Shown piece after piece: positions 1 to 6,876 of a DNA stretch of 8,285 nt (its first letter is position 1; every line of letters begins with the position of its first letter). This DNA comes from Candidatus Bathyarchaeota archaeon (lineage in GTDB: Archaea; Thermoproteota; Bathyarchaeia; Bathyarchaeales; DTEX01): NCBI GenBank assembly GCA_003601695.1, contig PIYH01000065.1, forward strand, positions 9,439 through 17,723. Reading direction: 5' to 3'. A program made the translations under genes and the position numbers. The notes beneath the pieces are model-generated. The model saw only the letters and a list, made by a program, of their open reading frames with translations. It searched no databases and was not told the DNA's origin.

Positions 1-472
1 TCTTCTGATCTAGATCAGCATAGTCACGTATGTCATAAAGGTTTCCATCAGCGTCTCTTAAAATTATTCTTCTTTTACCCATCTTCTTTATGTTTCTTCT
101 GCTTGTAACCTCGAATCTTCTAGGTCCCTTATCAGTCTCGGTTTCCCATATCAGAATTCCGAACTCCTCTTTAATACGGTGAATCTTCTTTATCTTTGGT
201 ATGAAGTAGACTCTTTCCAGCTCTTCTTTCAGCGCCTTCATCGATTTCTCATCTAGACATTTAAGATCTCTTAAAAGCCCAACCTCTCTGCCATTCTCAT
301 CTATCAGAATTATGTAGCGCCACGGCATAGTTAACGGAAAAGCCCTTACAACCCTTTTAATTAAGACCTCCTTGTTATCGTCAAAGATTAATTTTAATCG
401 TCCCGGTTCATCCCGGAATATTCGAATTTTTCTAGGATCTAATATGTTGATGGAAAAACCCCATGTCTCCAC
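1..472 (-). CDS. DUF1854 family protein, partner of the adjacent ABC exporter (3' end beyond window)
   Basis: The frame stays open for 157 codons from a GTG at 472 to the window edge, so the C terminus is missing. The GTG is chosen because AGGTGA lies 7 bases upstream, overlapping the stop of the preceding gene; the nearby ATG is in another frame. Family hallmarks are visible: FPLTMP at residues 45-50, a following strand ending in IDENGREVG (57-65), a helix with LKEELERVYFIPKI (81-94), then WETETDKGPRRFEV (109-122) and LRDADGNLYDI (138-148). These fit the DUF1854 domain, a small soluble domain with no known activity that is repeatedly found next to ABC exporters of the type encoded upstream. 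In bacteria some of these pairs have been annotated as associated with cyanophycin metabolism (recalled, not checked). Most family members are not much longer than this, so probably only a few residues are lost. The family call is firm; the role (accessory or regulatory subunit of the exporter) is inferred from context. Confidence 0.85.
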   Translation of the reverse strand, partial: METWGFSINILDPRKIRIFRDEPGRLKLIFDDNKEVLIKRVVRAFPLTMPWRYIILIDENGREVGLLRDLKCLDEKSMKALKEELERVYFIPKIKKIHRIKEEFGILIWETETDKGPRRFEVTSRRNIKKMGKRRIILRDADGNLYDIRDYADLDQK

Positions 473-479
473 GATAAAC

Positions 480-485
480 TCACCT
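480..485 (-). promoter_or_regulatory. Shine-Dalgarno site of the DUF1854 gene
   Basis: AGGTGA on the minus strand matches the archaeal anti-Shine-Dalgarno and includes the TGA stop of the ABC transporter gene. Its 7-base spacing to the GTG at 472 fixes that start and suggests translation of the two genes is coupled. Confidence 0.6.
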
Positions 486-2744
486 ATTTGCTATCATAGC
501 TAATGCAGTTTGCATCCTGCAAAGACGGCTATACAATCCGCCGAGACGAATCAGCTCTTCATGTGAGCCCTCCTCGACTATCTCCCCATGGTCAATGACA
601 ACTATCTTGTCAGCGTTCCTCAATGTGGAAAGCCTATGAGCAATAATTATGGAAGTTCGATTTTCCATAAGCCTCTCAAGAGCTTCCTGTATTAAGCTTT
701 CAGTCGCCGTATCCACTGAGCTTGTAGCCTCGTCGAGGATTAGGATTTTCGGATCTCTTAGGAGAGCTCTGGCTATGGATATACGTTGTTTCTCGCCTCC
801 GGAAAGCCGATGTCCCCTTTCACCAACATCCGTGTCATAAGCCTCCGGGAGAGAAATGATAAAATCATGAATATTTGCGGCCTTCGCTGCTTCGATTATC
901 TTTTCAGGTGGAGCCAGCGGATTTCCATACGCAATGTTTTCAGCAATTGATCCCTTAAACAGGAAAGGTTCCTGAAGAACTATGCCTATCTGTTTACGGA
1001 GGGATTCCTGTTTCACTTCACGTAGGTCGTATCCATCTATTGTTATTTTTCCCTCCGTGGGGTCATAGAATCTTAAGATAAGCTTGGCAAGCGTGGTCTT
1101 TCCGGCTCCGCTTGGCCCAACTAATCCGACTTTCTGTCCCGGCTTTATCTCAAGATTTATGTTCTTCAGCACTGTTTCCCCGCTTTCATAAGCAAATGAG
1201 ACATTATGGAATATTATGTGTCCCTTCAATTGTGGAAGCGAGATGGCGTTTGGAGAATCGTGAACATCCGGTCTCGTATCAAGAACTTCAAAGATTCTCT
1301 CCGCTGATGTCGTTGCTCTCAGCAGCACGCTGCTCATGTTGCTTAATCTTCCCACGGGCTCGTAGAACCTCCAAGTGTAGCTGATGAAGGCTGTCAATAC
1401 GCCTAAGGTTAGAGTTCCTGAAAGAATTTGTTTACCGCCGAACCACCAAACGCTTACGGCGCCTAATGTCATTACGAAGCCGATAAGCGGGAAAAAGATT
1501 CCTTCTAAGAGAGATATCTTCACATTGACTTCGTACAGTTCATGCGTTTTCCTGTTGAATTTGCTTATCTCCTTCCTTTCTTGGGAGAAGGCTTTAACAA
1601 CAGCTACTCCTGGAATTGTGTCGGCGAGGATCGCGCTTAGATCTGCCCACCTTCTCCAAGCCTTATGATATACGCTACGAATCTTTTTGCTGAATATCTT
1701 GGTTCCAACGATGAGAATTGATGTAGGCATGAGCACGATAATTGCTAATTGCCAACTCATTGTGAATAGGATGATAGCTACGAATACTAGGATCATGATA
1801 TCCATGAAGAACTGTTGGATTCCCCACGTGAGGAAGTACTGAACTCTCTCGGTATCACTCATCACTCTTGACATGATCCTTCCTGTCTCATTCTTATCGT
1901 AGAATCTCAGCGACAAGACTTGGAGATGCTCGTAGAGTCTTCTTCTCAAATCAACCATTATTTTTTGCCCTAACTTTCCGAGCAGGTAGCTTCTCCCCGC
2001 AGCTGTCAATGCCCTTAAAAGATAGATGATAACGAGACTTATTGTCAGCCAGACGAGTAATGTTAGATTTGCGTTCCCAATAGCATCATCGATCAGTATC
2101 TTCATCAGATAAGGCGGCAGCAGATTCAGAAAAGTGAAACAGATCGTTAATGCGAAGCCGGAGATGGCTAGAGGTAAATGCGGCTTAACGTACCCTAACA
2201 ATCTGAAGATAACTTTCCTCTTACTCATACAGTATGGGCATGTTGACATCCAAGGTGGAATGACTCTGCCGCATTTCGGGCATCTCCTCTGACTCTCAAT
2301 TGGGTCTTTTTTCATGTAAATTTCTTTTTTGGGCGGTCTCCACGAGGAGTTAAAGAATGTCTCAAGCCTCTTTTTTAAGTATTCAAACTTCGGCTTAAGA
2401 GTATTCGTAAAACGAGCGAGCTCCAATTCCCCTTTCTGTGTCTTAACGATAAACGCATTATTCCCTATATATTTACGTATCTCAATCTCATTTATGTCGC
2501 GTAGGGAGATTCTAATCCGGGGATTGCTGTTTACTTCAGTATCGTAAACCAGCAGCTGCTCACCTGCAATTATCAGCCAAGTCTTACCATAAGTATTCTT
2601 TGGAGTTATGTCGCTGAAAACAGCTACCCTTACTCTTTCTTTTAGATCCAAGCTTTTCAGGGATCTCTCAATCGATTCGGGTATCTCTTCAACTAAATCT
2701 TTATGAAAAAGAATCGATGACGAATCATTCTCACTTTCTATCAT
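480..2744 (-). CDS. ABC exporter half-transporter (type IV/ABCB-like) with N-terminal PH-like domain and zinc ribbon
   Basis: This 754-residue protein joins four parts. Residues about 35-130 form a beta-rich PH-like domain; residues 155-172 are a zinc ribbon with CxxC pairs at Cys155/158 and Cys169/172; residues about 185-470 form six membrane segments of an ABC exporter; residues about 508-745 are the ATPase. The ATPase is complete: A-loop Tyr519, Walker A GPSGAGKTT (543-551), Q-loop Gln591, signature LSGGE (647-651), Walker B ILILDE (667-672), D-loop SSVD (675-678) and switch His703. It should act as a membrane homodimer that uses ATP to export, or flip, a substrate. The cytosolic N-terminal domains add about 180 residues to the usual half-transporter and are typical of the exporters paired with DUF1854 proteins, as here. 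The substrate cannot be read from the sequence. The start ATG is supported by a TATA box upstream; only a weak GGGGAAG lies before it. Confidence 0.93.
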   Translation of the reverse strand: MIESENDSSSILFHKDLVEEIPESIERSLKSLDLKERVRVAVFSDITPKNTYGKTWLIIAGEQLLVYDTEVNSNPRIRISLRDINEIEIRKYIGNNAFIVKTQKGELELARFTNTLKPKFEYLKKRLETFFNSSWRPPKKEIYMKKDPIESQRRCPKCGRVIPPWMSTCPYCMSKRKVIFRLLGYVKPHLPLAISGFALTICFTFLNLLPPYLMKILIDDAIGNANLTLLVWLTISLVIIYLLRALTAAGRSYLLGKLGQKIMVDLRRRLYEHLQVLSLRFYDKNETGRIMSRVMSDTERVQYFLTWGIQQFFMDIMILVFVAIILFTMSWQLAIIVLMPTSILIVGTKIFSKKIRSVYHKAWRRWADLSAILADTIPGVAVVKAFSQERKEISKFNRKTHELYEVNVKISLLEGIFFPLIGFVMTLGAVSVWWFGGKQILSGTLTLGVLTAFISYTWRFYEPVGRLSNMSSVLLRATTSAERIFEVLDTRPDVHDSPNAISLPQLKGHIIFHNVSFAYESGETVLKNINLEIKPGQKVGLVGPSGAGKTTLAKLILRFYDPTEGKITIDGYDLREVKQESLRKQIGIVLQEPFLFKGSIAENIAYGNPLAPPEKIIEAAKAANIHDFIISLPEAYDTDVGERGHRLSGGEKQRISIARALLRDPKILILDEATSSVDTATESLIQEALERLMENRTSIIIAHRLSTLRNADKIVVIDHGEIVEEGSHEELIRLGGLYSRLCRMQTALAMIANR

Positions 2745-2810
2745 TATTTCGGTTTCTTCCCCTTTCCCGGCAGAGGGGAATTTTGAGTATGACGCATATA
2801 ATGTGAGAGC

Positions 2811-2819
2811 TATATAAAT
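2811..2819 (-). promoter_or_regulatory. TATA box of the exporter/DUF1854 operon
   Basis: ATTTATATA on the minus strand is a good archaeal TATA element. Transcription would start about 25 bases downstream, near 2789, giving a leader of about 45 bases before the ATG at 2744. No other promoter is needed for the two-gene operon. Confidence 0.6.
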
Positions 2820-3096
2820 CTTGCGAATGCCTAAAGTGACTGGAAAAGAAAATAATTTTTAAAATGGCATTTAAAATCTTTTTATTGAGCGAGAATCGGT
2901 GAAAAATTCATCGTTTCTTCTCCCCTTCATTCTTTCCACCTTGAACATGGTTGTTCCTAGGCGGACCTAAATATGATGAAGGTATGACCATAACAGTTCT
3001 TATGGAAATCAAGTACTTCATCGTCCAGCCTACATGATCAATACTAACCGCCAAACCTTTCATCTTTAAAGTTTGCTAATGGAAATTCACTCCTGA

Positions 3097-3249
3097 ATCT
3101 ACAGCCTCCAAGTACGCGTCATCCCCCTCGTCAACTTATATCCGACGGAAAAATTGTATAGCAACCGAGGCTACGAGACTATAGTCCAAAATTCCCGTCG
3201 AGCCTATTCCATCTTCAATTCAGCCGTGGAAAGAAGAGACCCTCAAGTG
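3097..3249 (+). pseudogene. Start-less open frame, probable remnant of a dead gene
   Basis: Fifty-one codons lie between a TGA at 3094 and a TAA at 3250 with no usable start. The translation looks protein-like (VRVIPLVNLYPTEKLY, then RGYETIVQNSRRAYSIFNSA). I do not recognise the family; a transposase fragment is possible but no catalytic motif is visible. Other frames downstream on the same strand, such as one reading RPEYLRYEVLKAPLKVYR, may be further pieces of the same or another gene. Confidence 0.25.
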
Positions 3250-3604
3250 TAACTGCGCTCCTAAGCTAGTTCGGAAGAATGTCGGAGAGCAGATGCTTGA
3301 AAAGATTAAGCATAAGCGGCGTGTGGGAAACTGAGTTTTTACTCTGAGCCATTGAATTACATGCTTTGCTTCTTCGACAGCCAAGCATAGAATTAACAGC
3401 GGTACATAACTTTGACTGATTGAGAAGTAGCCTTCTAATTCTACGCCCAGAGTATCTTAGATATGAAGTGCTAAAGGCTCCACTGAAAGTCTACCGCTGA
3501 TCTGTCTCAATGGGTTTCGCATTGACGCTTAAACACTTCAAAAGCAGCAATGAAGAGCTTCAAATTTGCAGGATGCTGAAACGAATAGGATATATCATGA
3601 GTAA

Positions 3605-3619
3605 ACGTGGGAAACACGT
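3605..3619 (-). terminator. Small hairpin just after the amidohydrolase gene
   Basis: ACGTG and CACGT form a 5-bp stem around a 5-base loop, starting about 7 bases past the stop codon. TTTTAT precedes it on the minus strand and TTTAC follows it. It could mark a transcript end, but the stem is short and archaeal termination relies mainly on oligo-T, so support is weak. Confidence 0.2.
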
Positions 3620-3626
3620 GATAAAA

Positions 3627-4349
3627 CTAGAGATTTAATAGCCTTAAAATGTTGCCCCCTAATATTTTTTCCTTGTCACTTTTCCTTATCTCTAGAATCT
3701 CTACTCTCATCTTTTCGATTGCAGGATGATACCAGGGGGCATCAGAGCCGAAAATCAGCTTCTCAGGGACTCTTTCTGCTGCTTCCTGCAGTCGGTAATG
3801 CTGCGCCTGAGCAGTGTCAGCGTATACATTCTTGTATTTCTCTAGGAGATAGATCGTTTCGGCGTGGTAGATATAGTTACCTGGATATCCTCCCAGATGG
3901 CAGATTATGACTTTCAAGTCCGGATAGCTTTTTATCATAGGTTCAAGTCTCAAGGGTGAGCCTTTCTGGTGTATTATCATCGGGACATCATGCTTCATTA
4001 TCATCTCTACAATTGCTCTGTTCGGAAAACCTTTATCTAGACCTTCGTGAATCTTCACCCCCTTTAAGTCAAGATTGGTTAAAGATTCATCTAGATTTTT
4101 CAGCGCGCTCTTAGGATTACTGCAATTTATCCTGCAGAACCCGATCAACTTGTCCGGGTACTTCTCAACGGTCATAGCGACCTCCCTATTGGCGTAAGAG
4201 TAGTCGCTATAAGAAACAGGAAACACAATGGTCTTGTCAATTTCGGCTTCATCGGCTAGACGTATGATGAATTCCGGAGTTATGTCGATATCATATGCTC
4301 TATCTATGAATTCTCCCCTGCCAATATGACAATGCGCGTCAACAATCAT
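3627..4349 (-). CDS. Amidohydrolase family (amidohydro-rel) TIM-barrel metal-dependent hydrolase
   Basis: A 240-residue protein of the amidohydrolase-related family, the group that includes decarboxylases, lactonases and other metal-dependent hydrolases. The metal-binding HxH motif is at the N terminus (DAHCH, His6 and His8). Further candidate ligands are His127 (MIIHQ), His151 in VIICHLGG, and Asp203 in IFGSDAPW. The C terminus (ILGGNILRLLNL) is typical of the family. Membrane segments and a signal peptide are absent, so it should be cytosolic. The frame runs upstream to an ATG at 4412, but 4349 is chosen because the HxH motif then falls at the usual place, a GGGGGT lies just upstream, and a TATA-like element sits inside the extra 21 codons. 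The reaction cannot be assigned. A dead gene lies about 100 bases upstream on the same strand and may once have belonged to the same pathway. Confidence 0.88.
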   Translation of the reverse strand: MIVDAHCHIGRGEFIDRAYDIDITPEFIIRLADEAEIDKTIVFPVSYSDYSYANREVAMTVEKYPDKLIGFCRINCSNPKSALKNLDESLTNLDLKGVKIHEGLDKGFPNRAIVEMIMKHDVPMIIHQKGSPLRLEPMIKSYPDLKVIICHLGGYPGNYIYHAETIYLLEKYKNVYADTAQAQHYRLQEAAERVPEKLIFGSDAPWYHPAIEKMRVEILEIRKSDKEKILGGNILRLLNL

Positions 4350-4383
4350 AAGACGCAACCCCCTTTCAAGGAAGGTTTCCACC

Positions 4384-4395
4384 TTGATAAATTTT
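4384..4395 (-). promoter_or_regulatory. TATA-like element of the amidohydrolase gene
   Basis: AAAATTTATCAA on the minus strand lies about 40 bases before the ATG at 4349, which would place the transcription start near 4363 with a leader of about 14 bases. This fits the shorter protein start. The match is moderate. Confidence 0.4.
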
Positions 4396-4455
4396 CCGCG
4401 GTCAGCTTGCACCTTCCCTAAACAACGTAAAGGGATATCTTCTTATCATGCACAC

Positions 4456-5102
4456 TTATCTCCTAGCCACCGTTACGATTTCACCTATGGGTAGATTTAC
4501 CTGTACGCAGGCACCACCTTCATTCTTCTTCCAACATGGAAGGTTTTTTGATAATATGGGGGCATCTCCGTAAGGATTAAATGGACACTCACAGTGACCG
4601 ATTATGGCAATACTTACTCTGGAAGCTGGTCATGGAAGATCTTTTCTTTCTCTAAATAAATCTGATTTTCCCTCATTTTGATAAGCAAATTAATCATTTC
4701 TACGAGGGGATTTACAATTCTGGAAGTAATCAAAAATCTATGAGATTATGTTTCAAGGTTTCAATACCTGTCTGGATTGGATTCATGGATCAATACACAG
4801 TTACCTTTAACTTCGCCTTTTCAATCCATTGTTAACTCTGGGCATCCAGACAAGCTCCAGCCTCCTCAAGGCCAAGCTTGCGTGTTAAAGTCTTAAATGC
4901 CTCTCGAAGTCTCATGTCTTCTTTACTTGTCATAGCATCAATCCTCAAAACGTTTGATCATATCAGAATTCCTAGGCGAGATCGAGTTACATAAATTGAT
5001 GAACGTCTCACTGCAGAAAAGCTTGCCATTAAAGCCGTAGATATCTATTTTACGCCTCAGGGCTATCGTGATTATATATTTGTGTTTTGAGCCCGGGCGG
5101 AG
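4456..5102 (-). pseudogene. Decayed gene with several frame changes and in-frame stops; family not recognised
   Basis: Coding-like segments follow one another on the minus strand in changing frames. Reading 5' to 3': 54 open codons (5102-4941, includes KIDIYGFNGKLFCSETFINL); then a frame through MRLREAFKTLTRKLGLEEAG to a TAA at 4834; the same frame continues past TAA and TGA (4792) through MNPIQTGIETLKHNLIDF to a TGA at 4732; a shift at a T run gives FLITSRIVNPLVEMINLLIK and on to a TAA at 4616; a last shift gives 57 codons ending at 4456. This last piece is the best preserved: IAIIGHCECPFNPYGDAP, then a second Cys pair (LPCWKKNEGGACVQ) and LPIGEIVTVARR. The Cys/His-containing end faintly recalls the C-terminal region of L-fucose isomerase-like proteins, but that is a weak impression. 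Remnants in the same frame as the first segment reach to about 5240 with more stops. It points the same way as the amidohydrolase gene downstream. Confidence 0.55.
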
Positions 5103-5301
5103 TCAAGTTCATACTTTTATTTTGAATAATTCAGAAACCATAGGTAATCTTCCTCATGGCAAGATAGACGCTATTGTTACGACCCTCTCTGCTCTGAAAG
5201 TTTACAAGTTAAAGCTGGTCATTGTGGTGAAATGAGAAGATTTAAAACTAGGAATCTAAGGGCTTGCGAGGAAGGATAAATTATCCAGACATGCGTTTAT
5301 T

Positions 5302-5517
5302 TTATTTGAAACCTTCATTTCTAGTGTGATTTTCCCCAGACAAGAAACTTTTCGTGTGCATATTATCGTCAAGTGGCACACCTTCTTGAATCGCTTTTCT
5401 AACCTTCTTCATAGCCTTGCCAATTGGAAGATCAAGCGTCGGTGCCATAACAGTTACCTTAAAGCCCTCAAAGGCTCTAAGGTAATTTCTATCAATATTC
5501 CTTAAACTTATATTCAC
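5302..5517 (-). pseudogene. Orphan 71-residue ORF, probable fragment of a larger gene
   Basis: The ORF starts at a GTG without a Shine-Dalgarno site, and its first codons cover the likely TATA element of the divergent oxidoreductase gene, so this start is doubtful. The middle reads like a folded-domain fragment (FEGFKVTVMAPTLDLPIG, then KKVRKAIQEGVPL), while the last 20 residues are polar and look like run-off past a lost frame. The open frame continues upstream of the GTG to a TAG near 5565 with no better start. I do not recognise it. It may be the 5' part of the dead gene whose later pieces lie at 4456-5102. Between the two (5103-5301) only interrupted frames are seen, plus an open frame on the opposite strand (5040-5236) without a start. 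Confidence 0.35.
5503..5515 (+). promoter_or_regulatory. TATA-like element of the oxidoreductase gene
   Basis: TAAACTTATATTC on the plus strand lies about 50 bases before the ATG at 5560. Transcription would begin near 5536 and leave a leader of about 25 bases that still contains the Shine-Dalgarno site. Confidence 0.4.
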
Positions 5518-5544
5518 GAGAAATACAAATATACATCCTCTTTT

Positions 5545-5553
5545 GAGGAGTGA
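5545..5553 (+). promoter_or_regulatory. Shine-Dalgarno site of the oxidoreductase gene
   Basis: GAGGAGTGA ends 6 bases before the ATG at 5560 and is a strong match to the archaeal ribosome-binding sequence. It fixes the start. Confidence 0.7.
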
Positions 5554-5559
5554 AAACTA

Positions 5560-6762
5560 ATGGTTTCAAAACCGGTTAAGTTAGCCGTTGTTGGGGGAAG
5601 ACGTGGAAGAGCGTTTAATAAGGCGTTAGGAATACTCTCGGATAAGGTTCAACTTGTTGCGATCTGTGATATTTCAGAGGAGGTTCTAAAAATCTGGAAG
5701 AAGAATATGCCATATGTTCAAACATTTAAAGATTACGATGAGATGCTGGAGAAAAGTGATTGTGATGCAGTGTTTATCGCTACGCCCATATTTCTACACG
5801 CTAAGCAATCTATTAAGGCTATGAAAGCTGGAAAACATGTGTTAAGCGAAGTTGTTGCCGCTACAACTTTAGATGAGTGTTGGCGACTGGTTGAAACGGT
5901 TGAGGATACGGGGATGACTTACATGCTTTCAGAAAACTACTGTTATATGCGGCCTAACATGATGATTCTGAACATGGTTGAAAAGGGCGTCTTTGGGGAA
6001 CTAATATATGCTGAAGGAGGTTATATTCATGACTGTAGAGATCTATTGTTCTATCCTGATGGAAAACTAACATGGAGAGGTGAAGCGAGCCATAATTTTC
6101 CGGGGAATACATATCCTACACACTCCTTAGGCCCAATAGCTCAATGGTTGCATGTTAATCGAGAAGATGGCGACCGTCTTTTACGTACAGCCACGTTTAT
6201 GACAAAATCCGTTGCGGTACCCATATATGTAAAGAGATTATTTGGAGAGAGTCATCCTGGCGCCAAACGAGAATTTTGGAAGAGAGGCGACTCGGCTACC
6301 ACCGTAATTCAAACTGAACGTGACGTAGTGATTGTGCTGAGGGTAGATTATCATTCACCTCGACCACATAATATGGCGCATCACGTGCTTCAAGGCTCCT
6401 CTGCAAGCTATCTATCCGCCAGATATCGTGGAGAAGACCCTCTCATATGGATAGAGGGAAGAAGCCCAGGTCAAAGCCCTCCAAAAGATGCGCCTGCAGA
6501 ATGGGAATCCCTATGGAAATATGCTGATGAGTATGAGCACCCTCGTTGGAAGAGATGGGGTAAAGAGGCTATGAAGACAGGGCATGGAGGAGGAGACTTC
6601 TTTGTCTTGGAAGATTTTGTTGATTCGATTCTTCAAAGGAAAGATCCGCCAATAGATGTTTATGACGCAGTTACCTGGAGTTGTATTGTGCCTCTTTCTA
6701 TTGAATCAGTGAAGAAGGGGAATATTCCAGTTGAGATTCCAGATTTTCGAAAAAAATGTTAA
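5560..6762 (+). CDS. Gfo/Idh/MocA family oxidoreductase, GH109 (alpha-N-acetylgalactosaminidase)-like branch
   Basis: A 400-residue protein with an N-terminal NAD(P)-binding Rossmann fold (residues 6-125) and a C-terminal alpha/beta domain. The nucleotide loop is the unusual VVGGRRGRAF (10-19), and Asp37 at the end of the second strand favours NAD over NADP. Where classical sugar dehydrogenases of this family have EKP with a catalytic lysine, this protein has SEVVA (96-100). That, together with TLDECWRLVETVE (103-115), GNTYPTHSLGPIAQWL (182-197), HGGGDFF (342-348) and DVYDAVTWSCIVPLS (366-380), matches the pattern of GH109 enzymes, which cleave glycosides by an NAD-dependent oxidation-elimination route. 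His188 in the TYPTH motif is a likely active-site residue. There is no signal peptide, so the enzyme would act on imported sugars. It stands alone on the plus strand with its own promoter. Whether it is a glycosidase or a dehydrogenase cannot be settled from sequence alone. Confidence 0.88.
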   Translation: MVSKPVKLAVVGGRRGRAFNKALGILSDKVQLVAICDISEEVLKIWKKNMPYVQTFKDYDEMLEKSDCDAVFIATPIFLHAKQSIKAMKAGKHVLSEVVAATTLDECWRLVETVEDTGMTYMLSENYCYMRPNMMILNMVEKGVFGELIYAEGGYIHDCRDLLFYPDGKLTWRGEASHNFPGNTYPTHSLGPIAQWLHVNREDGDRLLRTATFMTKSVAVPIYVKRLFGESHPGAKREFWKRGDSATTVIQTERDVVIVLRVDYHSPRPHNMAHHVLQGSSASYLSARYRGEDPLIWIEGRSPGQSPPKDAPAEWESLWKYADEYEHPRWKRWGKEAMKTGHGGGDFFVLEDFVDSILQRKDPPIDVYDAVTWSCIVPLSIESVKKGNIPVEIPDFRKKC

Positions 6763-6788
6763 TAGATGAAACCGGCATCGTGGCATTC

Positions 6789-6798
6789 TCTTTTTTTC
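6789..6798 (+). terminator. Oligo-T terminator after the oxidoreductase gene
   Basis: TCTTTTTTTC lies about 27 bases past the stop codon of the oxidoreductase gene and is a typical archaeal transcription end signal. A GCATCGTGGC stretch just before it is only weakly self-complementary. Confidence 0.55.
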
Positions 6799-6828
6799 TG
6801 AAGATTTAAATGGAAGTGTAAAATTCGG

Positions 6829-6853
6829 TCTCATTCTCTAAAGAGAAATGAGA
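6829..6853 (-). terminator. Inverted repeat between convergent genes
   Basis: TCTCATTCTCT and AGAGAAATGAGA form a stem of about 11 bp with one bulged base around a 2-base centre. It lies about 24 bases past the end of the minus-strand gene at 6877, between two converging genes, so a role in ending or stabilising that transcript is plausible. No long T run follows it on the minus strand. Confidence 0.3.
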
Positions 6854-6876
6854 TGCTCTCTCCGCATCTTGTGAAG

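Larger units (their letters stand above)
2820..3626. other. Gene-poor stretch with decayed coding remnants
   Basis: No intact gene is convincing in these roughly 800 bases. Three short open stretches can be read. A 51-codon minus ORF from an ATG at 3063 to 2908 has a hydrophilic, lysine-rich tail (GGKNEGEKKR) and no clear Shine-Dalgarno site. A 51-codon open plus frame (3097-3249) has no start codon. A 42-codon plus ORF (3510-3638) ends inside the 3' end of the amidohydrolase gene. A plus frame over the first ORF also reads coding-like for about 25 codons (it includes GGPKYDEGMTITVL), so even the strand is uncertain there. The pattern of short, shifted, start-less frames suggests an old dead gene or genes, most likely on the plus strand. 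Around 2850-2885 the sequence is very AT-rich, with an imperfect palindrome centred on TTTAAAATGGCATTTAAA. Confidence 0.45.

Noticed and set aside
649..2547. Several plus-strand open frames within the ABC transporter gene
   Set aside because: All lie opposite conserved transporter domains and encode unremarkable, serine/arginine-rich products; they are shadows.
2943..2956. GAACA...TGTTC hairpin in the gene-poor region
   Set aside because: A 5-bp stem of this kind is expected by chance and nothing nearby suggests a function.
2908..3063. A 51-codon minus ORF with a lysine-rich tail
   Set aside because: No ribosome-binding site, no recognisable motif, and the opposite strand also reads coding-like here; kept only as part of the gene-poor region.
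3510..3638. A 42-codon plus ORF ending inside the amidohydrolase gene
   Set aside because: It has no ribosome-binding site, overlaps a confident gene on the other strand, and more likely belongs to decayed sequence.
5087..5105. TGACTCCGCCCGGGCTC on the minus strand resembles the 3' end of a tRNA and a possible integration site
   Set aside because: The 5' half of the T-stem does not pair, there is no CCA or rest of a tRNA, and no integrase gene or second copy is present.
5040..5236. An open plus-strand frame of about 65 codons opposite the dead gene
   Set aside because: It has no ATG, is in register opposite the minus-strand coding-like frame, and its openness is expected from antisense codon symmetry.
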